The notes: generated from the letters alone by a model not told the origin. Shown: positions 42,720 through 56,533, counted from the first letter of the stretch. The stretch is DNA of 64,000 nucleotides from Prunus persica (GCF_000346465.2 NC_034011.1:25479941-25543940); one strand, 5' to 3'. Program-made: numbers and translations.

Positions 42720-45149
42720 GGTGGGTCTTCCATACTAATTACATATGACTTGGACTCTTTAGACTAAAGCCAAGTCTTAGAGGTTCGAGAAGAAACACAT
42801 AAAAATGGACTAATTCTTAGTTATATTATTTACCTAAATTTCATGGAAAATGGAGGCACGTAGTATCCTGGAAAAGATGGAGGTAAAGTGGACATACTTT
42901 GGCCGAGCCAGAATTTTATGTTTGAGGAGGCCACAATATAAAACACAAGAATAAGAAGTAATAGAAAAATAAAACAAATGAATAATAAATATATTAATAT
43001 TCAAAATTAAATTTGTGATAAGATAAAAAGCACCACACTTTTTTTTGGAGCCTCTTATTATTAATATTTTTTAATACAAGCGATAGTTTAAACTACAGAA
43101 GAGCCTCAATTATTATGATGAACTAAATCGGCTGCTTATTTCTTCTGTAATTAGTGCAAGTACTTTACTGCAACACACACAAGACATGAATGGTTTCTAG
43201 TCTAATTACAAAGCATAGATGAGGGGGCATAAGCAAAATTATACAACTTTCTTTCCAAACTTATTAACTATAGCATATATATATATATATATATATATAT
43301 CAGTGCAACGAGAAAAATCGGTGGGGGTGGGGGGCCAAGGCCATTGCTGGCCTTACAATGGCTCTAGATATCCAAATTACAGGGGCGGCACTGTGGTGGT
43401 TCAAGTGGCGCCACCTCACAGGGCTCTCGAAAAAAAAATTCTTTATATTATACATATATATTAATATTATAGGAATCGTATATATAATACAGCGTCTGAA
43501 TATTTGCTCAACAACATGTTCAGGGGAGTTGGTTGGAGCACATATCTATTTGAAAAAAGTGCTAGAGTTCGATACTCCCTGAGGTCAATCTAGATTTTCT
43601 CCTCCAAGAAAACTACTTTCTTCATTCAAAACAAAACGAAAAAAAACTTCATGGCTTCTTCTTTCTCTTAAATTCTGATTTTCTAGTAAGTAATCATCAT
43701 TATTCATCAATTTCTCTTTGGTTCTTTTTTCAATCATTTGACAATTTCTGTTATTCTTTCAATTTCAGGAATTTGAACACCAAAAAGAGAAAACTCTAAT
43801 TCCTAAAAGCTCTCGTAATAGTTTTAATTCTTCAAATAAGATAGCAAATACAATGTGAATGATTTTTGGATAGTTAGGTATGTTTTTGTTGTGGCTTTTG
43901 TGTTTAATGCAATATAATCTAATTTGTTAATGACATTTGTGTGCAACTACTCTTTAATTTGTGATTGCCAAATTTTTTTCCCTATTAAACACAGATTGCT
44001 TATTGGAGGCAGCAAGGAACTTTATAGGGGCACAAGGAGCTTATTTTGGTACAAAATATTTAACTTTATCAAATGGAAACATTTAAATTTTTATGAATTT
44101 GATTTCTGATTGTCATTAATGATGGTGAATTTTAGTTATAAAAAAATTGTTTATGACATTAAGTTATGGAAAATTTTTATAGTATTTTCGTATTAGATTA
44201 TGTGAGGCCCCAATTTAAGTTTTGCACATGACCCTTAAAATCTCAGGGACGGCCAAATTAGAGTGATGAAATAAAGAGAGACATCTATAAACCACTGTGA
44301 GCCGTTTGATCATATTTAGTATAATAGAAATGAAGATTTTAATATAAAATGGTATTTTGTTAGAACCAAAAAAGTGGTATTTGGTTTCGTCGACCATTAA
44401 AAGTACCAAGTCTTATACTCCTGTAACTTGTATCATTTCAAAATGCCTTTTCATTTTTTGTCTAATAAGAAGCACGTTGTTGGAATTATTCAGGCTTTGT
44501 ACAGGACATCCTGCACAAAGGATTTCTTTTGTGGGAATTACTTCAATTTGGGAGAAAGTATTCAAGTCAGCCCACATATATAGGGCAGTGCCTTATACCT
44601 TGTTCACTTTAGTTTTACAACTGCTAACAGAGTCAATTGATTTATATATACAAAGCATGTATTGCCTTCAAATTCATCTTGGTGCCAAGTATGTATGTTT
44701 GCAATAACACACGCTAGTGTCTAGGGGTTTTGAACCTGAGACAACTGGTCTTAGGCCGAACATACTTTTCTAGTATGGTATGACCCCATTGGCTAAATTA
44801 AAAGTAAGTTGCTTGTTGTCTTCTATGTTGAGTGTCAAACGCTAGTCTCCTCCCTCCCAAATAAAGAAAATCATTCAAGCAAGCAGTGGAGTATCTTACA
44901 GAATTAGGAAGTGGGAAACTTGTTTAGGTTATAATGGAAGTTCAAAATCCAACCTGCTCTTGTATGATCTTCCAGCTTAAACACCAAAAATATCAATAAA
45001 TACACAAATCTTCTTCCCTGTCTATCACACAACTCTTCTTTTTATTTTTCATATATTCTATTTGGGACAGAAGAAGCAAAGTAGTGCTCGAATATCGACT
45101 GAAAGAAATTAACAAAAACTGAACTTAGGAACCAAATTACAAACAGTAA
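42720..45149. other. Intergenic, transposon-derived, no gene seen
   Basis: No coding region is supported. It holds an (at)n microsatellite at about 43275-43301 and text such as gagccagaattttatg (42907) and caggggcggc (43380) that resembles ends of hAT-type repeats, but no matching pair or target duplication was found. The block at 44340-44470 duplicates 40490-40625 (aaagtaccaagtc-type flank). Confidence 0.4.
43515..43592 (+). repeat. tRNA-like SINE fragment
   Basis: An A-box-like gagttggttggagc (43525-43538) and a B-box gagttcgatactccc (43565-43579) are in order. The remainder does not form a tRNA cloverleaf. Confidence 0.4.
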
Positions 45150-45339
45150 TCAAATCAAATTTATCAAAAACTGAAAAATGTCTGAAGAACAACACAACGT
45201 ATCACATGAACTAAAATCAAATCTACATAACTGAAAACAGAAGAAGAGTGTATCCCAAGTCACTTGTACCAGTGGTAAACTGAAAGGGACAAAAAATAGG
45301 AGTTTCACATTCACCGTATCAAAATTGGTAAAATATACC

Positions 45340-46329
45340 TCACTTGTGAGAACCATAACCATTCATCCCCAATTCGACTTCACCGGCCTTCTGTATTGCC
45401 AAGTTTCCCTCTTCTTTAATCTCTTCATCAACATCATCATCTTCAGAATCCAAAGTAAACTGGCTCTGATTATCAAATTGATGCCTCTCGGCGCCAAGGG
45501 GCTTATAGCTTGAAACATCACCCCTGCCTCCAGTTTTCTTACCAATAATTGAGTACACTCCCACAACCAAAATCACTAGAAGAGCAAGGTGGCAATTGAA
45601 CTGAAGTGTGACAATGGCTCTAGCCCTGTGATATTCAGGGTGCCCCTTACACTTCACAGTGTAATTCCCTCTGCTCTTTTCGTGCAAAGAACACCCGTGA
45701 GCTATCAAATTGGTGTACAAAGAAATACCCATTTGCAAAAACCAAGTTCCTTGCAGAAGTAACCCAACCCCACGAGCCAATTTAGGGTAATTCGATTTTG
45801 GGTTGTTGAATTCAAGCATTGTGGAAAATATACAAACGGCAATTGGCACAAGCAACATATCAAAGTACCGATTTTCAATCCCACTATTGTCTTTTTTTCG
45901 AAGGTAAAACAGTAAAAATTCTTCAATGAAAGCGAAAAGACCAACCAAACTGAGCAACGAACAAGGCATAGTGGAATTTGTGAAGTTTACCAGGAGACCC
46001 GTGATTGCGTAGAGCAAGAAGAGCGAGGCAATTGCAATCACTTGCAATTGGAGGGCTGAGCCGACTCGGTCATTCGCGTCGTTTGCGTCAAAGAATGAAA
46101 CCAAAGAATTTAGAACGAAAAGTAACGAGATGACAGAGGCAGCGAGATAATAAATCGACGACGTGCGAGGTTGGATGCTCGTCTGCGTTCTTGAATTTGA
46201 GGATTGTGAAGATGGAGGTGACGACGGAGTTGAATCTTGGTCTGGGATTTGGATTGAGGTAGAAATGGCTTCGTATGCACCCATCAGAATAAGGCCGCCG
46301 CCTGCTGCTGCAAAAGTAAGAAACCCCAT
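45340..46329 (-). CDS. TMEM45 / DUF716 family membrane protein
   Basis: A single exon of 329 residues from the ATG at 46329 (MGFLTFAAAGGGLILMG). The frame is open 69 bases further upstream (basic KKKRRRRQRSR), but the family starts near MG. About seven membrane segments are seen: FLTFAAAGGGLILMGAYEA, YYLAASVISLLFVLNSL, IAIASLFLLYAITGLLV, LLSLVGLFAFIEEFLLFYL, FDMLLVPIAVCIFSTML, GVGLLLQGTWFLQMGISLY and LALLVILVVGVYSII. Conserved DUF716 marks are the EEFLLFY histidine/acid region, LLQGTWFLQMG and KCKGHPEYHRARAI. The C-terminus is acidic (SEDDDVDEEIKEE) and cytosolic by inference. Some plant relatives are linked to virus or stress responses, but its biochemical role is unknown. A fragment of it is found at 41213-41507. 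Confidence 0.88.
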   Translation of the reverse strand: MGFLTFAAAGGGLILMGAYEAISTSIQIPDQDSTPSSPPSSQSSNSRTQTSIQPRTSSIYYLAASVISLLFVLNSLVSFFDANDANDRVGSALQLQVIAIASLFLLYAITGLLVNFTNSTMPCSLLSLVGLFAFIEEFLLFYLRKKDNSGIENRYFDMLLVPIAVCIFSTMLEFNNPKSNYPKLARGVGLLLQGTWFLQMGISLYTNLIAHGCSLHEKSRGNYTVKCKGHPEYHRARAIVTLQFNCHLALLVILVVGVYSIIGKKTGGRGDVSSYKPLGAERHQFDNQSQFTLDSEDDDVDEEIKEEGNLAIQKAGEVELGMNGYGSHK

Positions 46330-46629
46330 TCTTGATCTTTGTCTTCTTCTTCTTTTCTTCTTCTCAGTTACAGAGGAAGAGATCTTGAAGGCCTCCAATG
46401 GAGGGTTTCGTTTTCTGAGATGGTCTTGTTGGTATGCGTCATGTCAGATTCTGGGTTTGTATCGTTGTTATTTCCGCTGACAATTGTAGCACACCTCTGA
46501 CTTTTCGGTTGGCTGCTTATCCGCATTCTGCTTCCGCGAACCTCAGACCCGCCTCTCAGGTGGGCAACTACCGGGCTGTATTCATTATTGGACCCAATCA
46601 AAGCCCAACTGCTTTTTATTAAAGCCCAG

Positions 46630-47809
46630 CTTATAGAGCCCTTTTTTATTTAAATGGGTTCTTATATATATGGACTCGCTAAATTCGTCTTCCTCTTTTG
46701 ATAAAACGATATTCTAAACTATTCTACTGTATCAAGAAAAGAATCGAACTCGAGTAAAAAAGACTGGCACATTTCCTTTAATCAACTTACATAACCCACA
46801 TTTGTTTGTCCTTCTTTTCATCTTTGGTTTTAGTAATGTTACGAATAGTGACCCCATGCATGATGCATCCTACAATTATCAAAGGTTGAAAACGATCCCA
46901 CACGCAGACAACTCTCGCTAGCACAACTTTCCTTTTTTTTTCTTTTTTCTTTTTTTCAGTTATTGTTGCGAGCCTTGTGACTAGTGACGTGTGAGTGTTG
47001 TACAAGCTCCACCTGGACAATTCATGTGAAATATGAAAGAAAAGAGAACAAAATTGAAAAAAAAAACGTGGGCCGGAGAAGATAGAGGCATTATCCGCAA
47101 TAAAACTGATAAACGGATAGGCCCAAACCCCTGCTGGGGGACCCACCCCTTGTCGATCTCCCCTAGAGGCTGCAATTCAGTGCATGCGAACTCTTTAGTC
47201 ATGTCTGCAACTTCCTCTTCTTTTCTTCCTTTTAATTTTATAAAAGATTTATTTCCATATTTCCCTTCTTATATTTTGTAAAACCAAGATTTATTTCTTA
47301 GATAGGACCAAAATTAATTTTGATTGGCTTTAGATGTCCACAAGGGATCAAGCGCCATTGGAGTGTCACAGTAAATTACAACGGATATTCTCTATGAATT
47401 TTAAGACCGAAAAAGTAAAAATTTAAACCACACATAACTAAAAAATGAAAATTGTTAAATCATATATGTAAAAGTTAATAACCAATATTAATGAAAATGA
47501 TCTACTATCATATTTATCTCTCCGGAATTGTGACATAAGTGGAAAATCATGGTAGAATAAGAATATATTGCTATCTTTTTTTCTTATATAAGAAAATGTG
47601 TCTATGCAATTATACATATCTTAGGTTATATCAAAAAAAAACTATTTTGATCGATTATTCTTAGGTTGTATGATTTGTTAGAAGAAAAAAGGAATCCTAG
47701 ACCCGCTTACAGAAGATATAACCTCCCCCCATGCCTTTTGAGTTAAGCTGCAAGAAAGCACACGACTGGAGCTGGTAGTTGGACCCGTCATCGGCCTGTA
47801 GATTTTGTG
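46630..47809. other. Intergenic, promoter side of the CREG gene
   Basis: No gene seen. The region is T-rich, with no delimited element. Confidence 0.4.
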
Positions 47810-47817
47810 TATAAATA
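47810..47817 (+). promoter_or_regulatory. TATA box of the CREG gene
   Basis: tataaata, 65 bases before the ATG at 47875. It implies a leader of about 35 bases. Confidence 0.6.
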
Positions 47818-47874
47818 CATATCTCCTTCTTTCCCCTCTACACACAAAGACAAGGACGAAAACACAGCAGAGCC

Positions 47875-48049
47875 ATGAAGATCAAAGGTCTTGTTCACTT
47901 TGTTTATGCAATCTGCTTGGTTTCTGTCCTGTTGGGTATCCAAGGACCTGTACACGGACGGCTACTCTCACTGAAGAAACCCGACCCGGAAAATGCTGCT
48001 GCCACTGCTCGTTGGTTGGTCTCTCAGAATTCCTGGGGTGTCTTAAAGT

Positions 48050-48090
<41 letters not shown>

Positions 48091-49850
48091 TATTGGTCTA
48101 TATTATCGTATGAAGAAATGCTTTAAGTTAAATTGGGGGCTCAGTTTTGCTACAATAACTGGCTTCTGGGTCAATTATATTATGTGTTTTTTTTTTCTTC
48201 ATTTTTTGGTTTCCAATTAGCCGGAAATATGATCTTATTTGGCTATGTGATTGCCATGATTTATTGCAATTTAGTTTATGTGTGTTGATAAAGGAAGGAA
48301 TTGATGCTGCAATTGAGTGCTATAGGAACATGGATAATTTATCAATAAGTCAACCCAAAGTATGTGAAGGAAAGAAAGGAAGGAACTTTTCTGCTCTTGA
48401 AATTTAACAGAACACCATTGAATCAATATGATCTAAACAAGTTTCATTCTTCTTAATACAAATGTCTAATAGAAATCTGATAACTGTTCAATTGTTTATT
48501 ACAAGTCCCAATTGCTTGTCAATTTTGCTTGAAAAATATTGACTTGTGTTTTTTGTGATATATTGAAGCTCACTTGTCATTTTGTTTTTGCAGTACTATC
48601 TCAAGCGAATTGGGAGGAGCACCCTTTGGGTAAATTTTTCTATTGCTTATTATTCTTATCTATATTCTTGCGTTACTTCCTCATCTATTAGCTGCTTGTG
48701 TTTCAAGTTTCAACTGCTGTCTTCAGATATAATACCAAGTGCTAATTGCAAGATTAGCCCCAAACGAAAAGTGTTTTGCTGGGTTGGCTTGAGGCATGAC
48801 ATAAAAATTTCGTTTCGTTTCTTTGTTTCTTATTTCTACCCCTTAGGAGGAAAGTGTTTCCATAAAGATACTGACAGGAGAGTGCGCTTGTAATGCGTAT
48901 TGCCATTTTCTTCACTCTGTGATTCTAATTTTGATAGATTCATTCATTCTGCCTTTTCCTCCAATAATGCTCCATGTTTGGCTGAAGCCCTTGTATGTAA
49001 AGGTCAAAATAATAATAAAAACCAATGCAGGAATGTGGTCTCGTTTAGTGATGGAGAACCCGGAAATGGTAGGGGTATCCCATACTTCTACTTGACAACT
49101 CTGGATCCCACTGCAAGAAATGCACTGAAAGACCAGAGGGCTTCGTTGACAATTAGTGAATATCCTATTGGAACCTGTGGGAAGACAGACCCTGAGAACC
49201 CCACTTGTGCAAAGATTACACTTACAGGAAAGGTGTGTTGCAACAGCTAGTTTATTTTTGATCCATGCTATCCTGAGGGAAACTAGGAATCACGTTAATT
49301 TTGACTAACTTGGAACGTTTGGTTTTGTTTAGTTGAAGCTTGCTGATAAAGATTCCAAAGAAACAGAGTTTGCTAAGAATGCCTTGTTCTCAAAGCATCC
49401 AGAGATGAAGGGTAACTACACAAAGATTTCACATACCACCTGCAGTTGTTTCATAATTTCATTGTTCATATTTTGCTCACCAACTAAAGAAATTTTTATT
49501 TTTGTTGGATGGTGAACAGATTGGCCCAAGAATCACAATTTCGAGTTCTTCAAATTAGACATTGAGAATATCTTCTTGATTGATTGGTTTGGTGGTCCAA
49601 AACCTCTCACAGTGGATCAATACCTTCACACCCGAACGTAAGTGTTTGATATCTGAATTGAAGGAAGAAAGAAAGAAAAAAGTACCCAAAAATAAATGTA
49701 GTCTCATGTTATCATATCTGAATGGATAAATTTACTTTCATGTCTCAAGTGCTTATTTAAGTTTCTGTTTGGTTTTCTACTTGCTGAAAATGTGTCTCTG
49801 TTGTCGTCTACAGGACAGAATACGCCTTCATTCTGGGATTTCTCATCTAA
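47875..49850 (+). CDS. CREG1: CREG-like secreted FMN-split-barrel protein, 6 exons
   Basis: Exons 47875-48047, 48594-48629, 49031-49232, 49333-49411, 49520-49637 and 49814-49850 join in frame at GT-AG borders to 214 residues. A signal peptide (about 1-27, GLVHFVYAICLVSVLLG) is followed by the CREG/pyridoxamine-oxidase-like fold: ARWLVSQNSWGVL, ISSELGGAPFGNVVSFSDG, GIPYFYLTTLDPTARNAL, SEYPIGTCGKTDPENPTCAK, then FSKHPEMKDWPKNHNFEFFKL and IDWFGGPKPLTVDQYLH. Animal CREG is a secreted lysosomal glycoprotein. The plant relatives are predicted secretory, with no enzymatic activity established. Exon 2 has only 36 bases. Intron 1 carries a (ct)n run six bases past its donor site. Confidence 0.92.
48053..48088. 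repeat. (CT)n microsatellite in CREG intron 1
   Basis: About 17 CT units immediately downstream of the splice donor gtataa. Confidence 0.9.
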
Positions 49851-50698
49851 CTCTGATTCTCCCCCTTGCATGTTTATGAGTTGGATCTGCACTTGAATTG
49901 TGCATAATGTGACTCTATTGTAAATCAGAAAACACAATTGTAATTGTATATAGTCCATGTAATTTCTACAAATCGTCACACAAGTAAGTGTGCCGTCCAA
50001 TCTGATTGAACAATTGGAGATAATGATTCGTTTGTACAAGGGAACTGTAATTTTTCTTTTTGTGGTATAAGCCGAAAATGTAAATTGGCATGCTCTTTGT
50101 AAAAATAATTTGTGGTCGATGGACCTGTATGTATTCTCAGAGATGTTTTCAGTACATTGTAAAAGGCGTAGTTCACTTATTCCTTAATCAGATTGTAAGT
50201 TTATTTCTGGTTAAGATTTTGTAACCAACGAGAAGAAGGTGGGTTGTGAAGAGATTCTAACCTACTCTAATTTGCAAAAAAGGAATTTGAAACTCGGTGC
50301 AAATGGGTGGCTATATTACCTTATCGAACTGACATAACCCACGTTTATAAGTTTTATGTATAGAAAATACGTCTTAGCATTTTGACTACAAACTTAAGAG
50401 TTATGCAAGATGAAGAAAATTCATTTGGATTAGATTTACGGGTGTTACTTAACCATGGCTCAATATTTTTGATAATCAATCATAGTCTCAATTTTAATTT
50501 CTTTGTTTTATTTATTTGATCGGATGGTCCCTTTTTCTTCTTTTTGAGGCAGATCGGATGGTCTCAATTGTATTTGGTGAAGGAGGTCATGCGCGAGTCA
50601 CGTGATTAAGGATAGAGATAGATAGTCGTTAGAACATTTGGCTCGTTAACAGTCAGAAGCTCAGAGCTTTCTTCATCTTCTTCTTCCGCTCCCATGAA
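49851..50698. other. CREG 3' region and CFM2 upstream region
   Basis: No further gene. A short upstream ORF (atgaaatgttgcttcctctaa without its last base is 20 long; positions 50694-50714) overlaps the CFM2 start at 50699. No clear TATA box precedes CFM2, common for chloroplast housekeeping genes. Confidence 0.5.
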
Positions 50699-53600
50699 AT
50701 GTTGCTTCCTCTAACTCACCTTCCCGCTTCTCCATTCCCGCCAAAAATTCTAACAGACCAATCCCTCTCTCCCTTCTTTTCCTTCCCTAAAACCCTTCCC
50801 TCCCAAAATCCTAAACCTTCCAAATTCGCAATCCGGAGCTCCACCACCGGCACCAAAACCCTTGCGCCCAAGTCCGCCATTCAACGCATCGCCGAAAAGC
50901 TCCGAAGTCTTGGATTCACCGAGAATAACGAAAAACCCCAACCCCAACCAGATACCAAGTACGCCGGAGAAATCTTTGTTCCTCTGCCGCAAAGATTGCC
51001 GAAATACCGGGTCGGGCACACGCTCGACTCGAGCTGGAGCACGCCTGAGAACCCAGTCCCGGAACCGGGCACGGGCAGAGCTATTGCGAGGTTTCATGAG
51101 CTGAGGCGAGAGGTGAAGAAGCAGAAGGAATTGGAGAAGACGGGGAAGAAAGAGGAGAGGGTACCGACATTGGCGGAGCTGAGTTTGGGGAAGGGAGAGT
51201 TGAGGAGGCTGACGACAGTTGGGATTGGGCTGAGGAAGAAGCTGAAGATTGGCAAGGCTGGGATCACTGAAGGGATTGTGAATGGGATTCACGAGAACTG
51301 GCGGCGGTCCGAGGTTGTGAAGATTGTGTGTGAGGATTTGTGCAGGATGAACATGAAGAGGACTCATGATATGTTGGAGGTTAGGCTCCATTTTCACTGA
51401 ATTTATATGAGTTTGGGATTGTTATGTTTAAATTCCTGTACATTTGTTTCATAATTCCATTTCGTATCTTTTTGAATTCTGTCAAGTGTTTTACTAAAAT
51501 CTTTAATTTTTGTAAGTGGAGAAAAATCTGACATTATAGTACATGTGTAAAGATAAATTATGGAAATCTGCTGAAGTTGTTTTTCCGCATCTGTTAGTTT
51601 GTACAGGGGTTATTTTAAGCATGTTTGATTGTATTTACTATGGTGTATGATTGTGGTGTTTTGGGTATTATTTAATTCACTGAATTTATATGAGGTTGTA
51701 GGAGTATTTTTAATTAAAATTTCCGACAGGTTTTGGTTTTTGAATTGCCATGCGTTATCACTTGTTATAGATTTGGGTCACTTGACATTGTATTATGACT
51801 TAATTGGATTTTCATTCTTTATATAAACATAGTACAAAAGCATCCAGCTTGTTGAATTATCCATTTGGTAATGTCGACTACATCTCTCTAGGGTGTGCAG
51901 TGGCCTGATTTTGGTATTGTTCTAACATTCTCAGAGAAAAACTGGAGGGCTGGTTGTTTGGAGATCTGGAAGTAAGATAGTTTTGTATAGAGGGGTTAAC
52001 TATAAGTATCCTTACTTTTTGCGTGATAAAGTTGATGAAGATTCGACAATTGACACTTCCCATAATGCACTGCCTGATGCACACATCAATGATGGAATAA
52101 ATGAGATCTCAAATGAAGTAAACTCTGCTATAATACCAAGTACAACCAATGAAAGAGCTCAGCCAATGTTAGTGAAGGGTGTTGGATTGCAAGATAGAGT
52201 TCGGTTTCAACTTCCAGGAGAGGCACAACTTACTGAAGAAGCTGACCACATGTTAGAAGGACTGGGTCCACGGTTTACTGATTGGTGGGGTTATGAACCT
52301 CTTCCCGTTGATGCTGACCTTCTACCGGCCATTGTTCCTGGATACAGGAAACCTTTCCGCCTTCTTCCTTATGGTCTAAAACCTAAACTAACAGATGATG
52401 AAATGACCACAATCAGGAGACTCGGCCGACCCTTACCGTGCCATTTTGCATTGGGTGAGTTTGGCTTATGTTCTTACAACTCTTGTTTTCTGGCCAGTGT
52501 TTAGTTACTATATTTTTTTTCTTCCCTTTTTTACAGGCAGAAATAGAAATCTTCAAGGTTTGGCCTCTTCCATTGTCAAACTCTGGGAAAAATGTGAGAT
52601 TGCCAAAATAGCTGTTAAAAGAGGGGTACAGAACACTAATACCGAGATTATGGCTGAAGAATTAAAGGTTGAAAATAAGCTGGGAATATCTCTTCAATGC
52701 TACCTATTTATTATTACTAGAATACATCATGGCTTGTTAATCCTGTCAATTTACGTTCAACTTGAGTTAGCTAGGACTTCTTCTGTAATTTTTGATATTT
52801 TCATTTTAAAACTCTGTGGTTATTGCTACCTTTAATGAAATGTACTCTGTTGCAGAGGCTGACCGGAGGAACTCTGCTTGCTCGGGACAGGGAATTTATA
52901 GTTTTGTATAGGGGAAAGGATTTTCTGCCGCCTGCAGTTTCTTCTGCCATAGAAGAGCGGAGGAAGTATGCAATACATGCTGAGAAACAGATTGCAGAGC
53001 ATGGTACCTCAGTTACGACTAGACAGGAGCTTGAACCCAGGACTGAACCAGAAAATAAACATGAATGGACCAATGATCATAAAATGGGCCTTCCATCTGC
53101 AAAACGAAAGCTAAAGTCTGCTGAGGTGGTTGTCAATAGGACTAGCATTAAATTGTCCATGGTATGGTTTTGTTGAGATGCTACAGTTTGGTGAATTCTG
53201 GTGCAGCTGTTTTTTGTGTTACAAATGACCTATCTGTAATGAACAGGCTTTAGAAAAGAAAGCAAAGGCAGAAAAACTTCTAGCAGAGCTGGAGAATGCA
53301 GCTATCCCCCAACAACCTGAAATAGATAAGGAAGGTATAACTAAAGAAGAAAGATATATGCTAAGGAAGGTTGGCTTGAGAATGAAGCCGTTCCTACTGA
53401 TGGGTGAGTTATACTTCTTCTCTCTTGAACTCACTAGTTGTTACTTGTTACCTGATTATTTCCTCCTTTTGAATTAAATTATAGGTGCTATTGAAAATCC
53501 ATCAAAATATCTAGTTCCTTTAGAAGTAGTTCTGATAAGTCTTCTCTTTTAATTCTCAGGTAGACGAGGAGTATTTGATGGAACAATCGAAAACATGCAT

Positions 53601-56470
53601 CTTCATTGGAAGTATAGGGAACTCGTTAAGATAATATGTAATGAGAAAAGCATTGAAGCTGTTCAGCAAGTAGCACAAACCTTAGAGGCAGAAAGTGGCG
53701 GGATACTAGTGGCAGTGGAGAGAGTGAGTAAGGGTTATGCAATCATTGTGTATCGTGGAAAAAATTACAGCAGGCCTGCTTCTTTGAGACCTCAGACACT
53801 TCTGAATAAAAGAGAAGCAATGAAGCGTTCTATTGAGGCACAGCGTCGTGAGGTAAAATTGGCTTGCCCATCTGCTCACTTGCATTTAAGCTATTTGTCA
53901 TCATCAACCTGCTTCCTGCAACTTAAAACACTGAAAAAAAAAGGAACATAACATAAATTTCATCATACCTGCCCCAAATAGACTGGATTAATGGCTAAGT
54001 GATCTAATTCCACTGTTTTCACGTTAAATACTTAAACATAGGAGTTGATCTACCCTGAAAACTGATGATAAAGGTTGGCCTTTTGGTTGGACTTGTGTTA
54101 TAAAAGTATACAGTAGACCCGTCAAATGAAACTTGTAGTTTCACTGGCATGTAAAGTCCATTATGACAAGGATCTTGGCACAATATAGACTTGTTTGTTT
54201 TGAGGAAAAACTATGGAGATATTTATTTGTCTATTTCCCATTTATATTCTCCCCAATGTCATATCTACTTCATCATCTGATTCCTTTCTGTTTGTTTCCT
54301 GCCTTGACCTGCAGTCGTTGAAACTTCATGTTTTGAGGCTTAACGAAAACATAGACGAATTGAAGCTTCTGTTGGTGAGTTGTCCTGGGTTTCTATATTT
54401 CTGTTTTATCCTTTTCTTTCAAAATTCTATGCCGGCTGTGCCCATTCAAAGTGAGGCAAATTATTCAATGTTTTCTTGAACCAGGTTAAAGACAAGGAAG
54501 CGGACAATTTGCAGTCGGTTGGTGAATCAAGAAATGAATTGGTGAGCTATCTCAGCTATCTCATATTTCTATGCTCTTCTATGCAATGTGTACTTATTCA
54601 ATGAATATTTGTGTAAACCCCCTCCCCCAATCGCTTGTACTAAAAAAAAGTTATAAAAGGAGGTAAAGTTAACAGTTTTGATATAAATGAGGTCAGAGAG
54701 GAGGCAGATATTGTTCAATCAGAAGAATGTTTAACATCAGATACTGAACTTAAACATTTTTTCTCTCTCATTCTGTAAAACTTGTTTGCCATGAAAAGAA
54801 TGTTGATGTAAAGACTTTGCTAATATGTCAGACTTGGTTTTCATTCTATATAATATGTATTTATTATCTCCCTAGTATCTTCTTCATAAGTAACATCTGA
54901 AATAGTGTATGTTATATCGTTCAAGGCTAGAGACAAACAAGAAGCTCATGTGACTCCCGTGAATCTGAATGATGGAATGGGTGCTGTTGTGAACGGTCAA
55001 TTAGCCACACAACAGGATGAGGTGATTAGTTTCTCTTCGACATGGGATGAGGATGAAATTGGTAAATTCAAGCCCGGATCTTCAAATGAATCAGTTACAA
55101 ATGAGGAGGATGAAATTGGTAAAGTTGAGCCAGGACCTTCAAATGAATCAGTTACAAATGAAACACCTGCAAATTTTCTCAAGGATACAAATGGAGAAGT
55201 TGGAGACTTTGTCTCTACATGTTTCCCTGAAGATGTTATGGTAATATCAATTTCATGAAGTCATATGCTTGTTTATATTTAGTACCTCGGTATCTTCTGC
55301 AGCCTGCAGGAGTGATATCTGAAATAGTGCATGTTTTATTTTTCAAGGGTAGAGGCAAACAAGAAGCTCATGTGACTCCCATGAAATTGAATGATGGAAT
55401 GGGTACTATAGTGAACGGTCAGTTAGCCACACAACAGGATAAGGTGATTACTTTCTCTTCGATCTGTTGTGAGGATGAAAATGGTGAAGTTGAGCCAATC
55501 TCTTCAAGTGAACCAGTTACAAATGAAACTCATGCAAATTTGTTCAGGGATGTAAATGGAGAAGAGGGAGTCTCCATCTCTACATCTTTCCCTGAAGATG
55601 CTATGGTAATATCAATTATCATGAAGTCCTGTGCATGTTTATATTCTTGATCCTTTTTTATAAACTTATTATGTTGTATGATTTATGGGGTTTCAGTCAA
55701 ATGGTCTGAACAGTTCTGCAACCGTTGACAAACAGCATCGTGTTTCTGAGATTGAGGCCAAGGACTCATCAGGTAGATTTGGGAATAGTGAATCTGAACC
55801 GTCAGTCCCAGTAATGGTAAGAAAGGATTTTAATGAGAGGCCCTTGAAATCTGTGCATCTTTCCAACGGGGAGAGGCTTCTTCTGCGAAAGCAAGCCCTC
55901 AAGATGAAAAAACGCCCTGTGCTTGCAGTTGGTAATGTTATTTCCATTTTTCTTTTCCAGTTTTTCTCTTTTTGTTAATCATTCATTTCCTAAAATGGTT
56001 GTTTATTTTGGTAAGAAAATTCCAGCTCTTGCTAGTGCTTATCAAAACTTTTTGGTTCCCGGTTATCTCCTTTTCTATTATGAAAATGCTTGAATTAGTG
56101 CTAACATTAGTAGTTAATGTAAGTTAAATTTTACAACAGAAAAGTTTGGAACCTTTTGTTTTTCCACTGCAATTGTATATAGGCTTATGCCTACGTGTGT
56201 GTCCTAGTATAAGTTGGCATATGAGACTCATTATTTCTAAATAGTTTGTTTCTGTTATCGCTTTTAGGAAGGAACAATATTGTAAGTGGAGTGGCGAAGA
56301 CAATCAAGGCTCACTTTGAGAAGCATCCTCTTGCCATAGTGAACGTCAAAGGCAGAGCAAAAGGAACTTCAGTCAGGGAAGTGGTTTTGAAACTGGAGGT
56401 ATGCATGCACGCCCAAGTTCCTCCTACTTATCTTTCCCCCTTTTTTCACTTGCATTATAAATTGTCTGAA

Positions 56471-56533
<63 letters not shown>

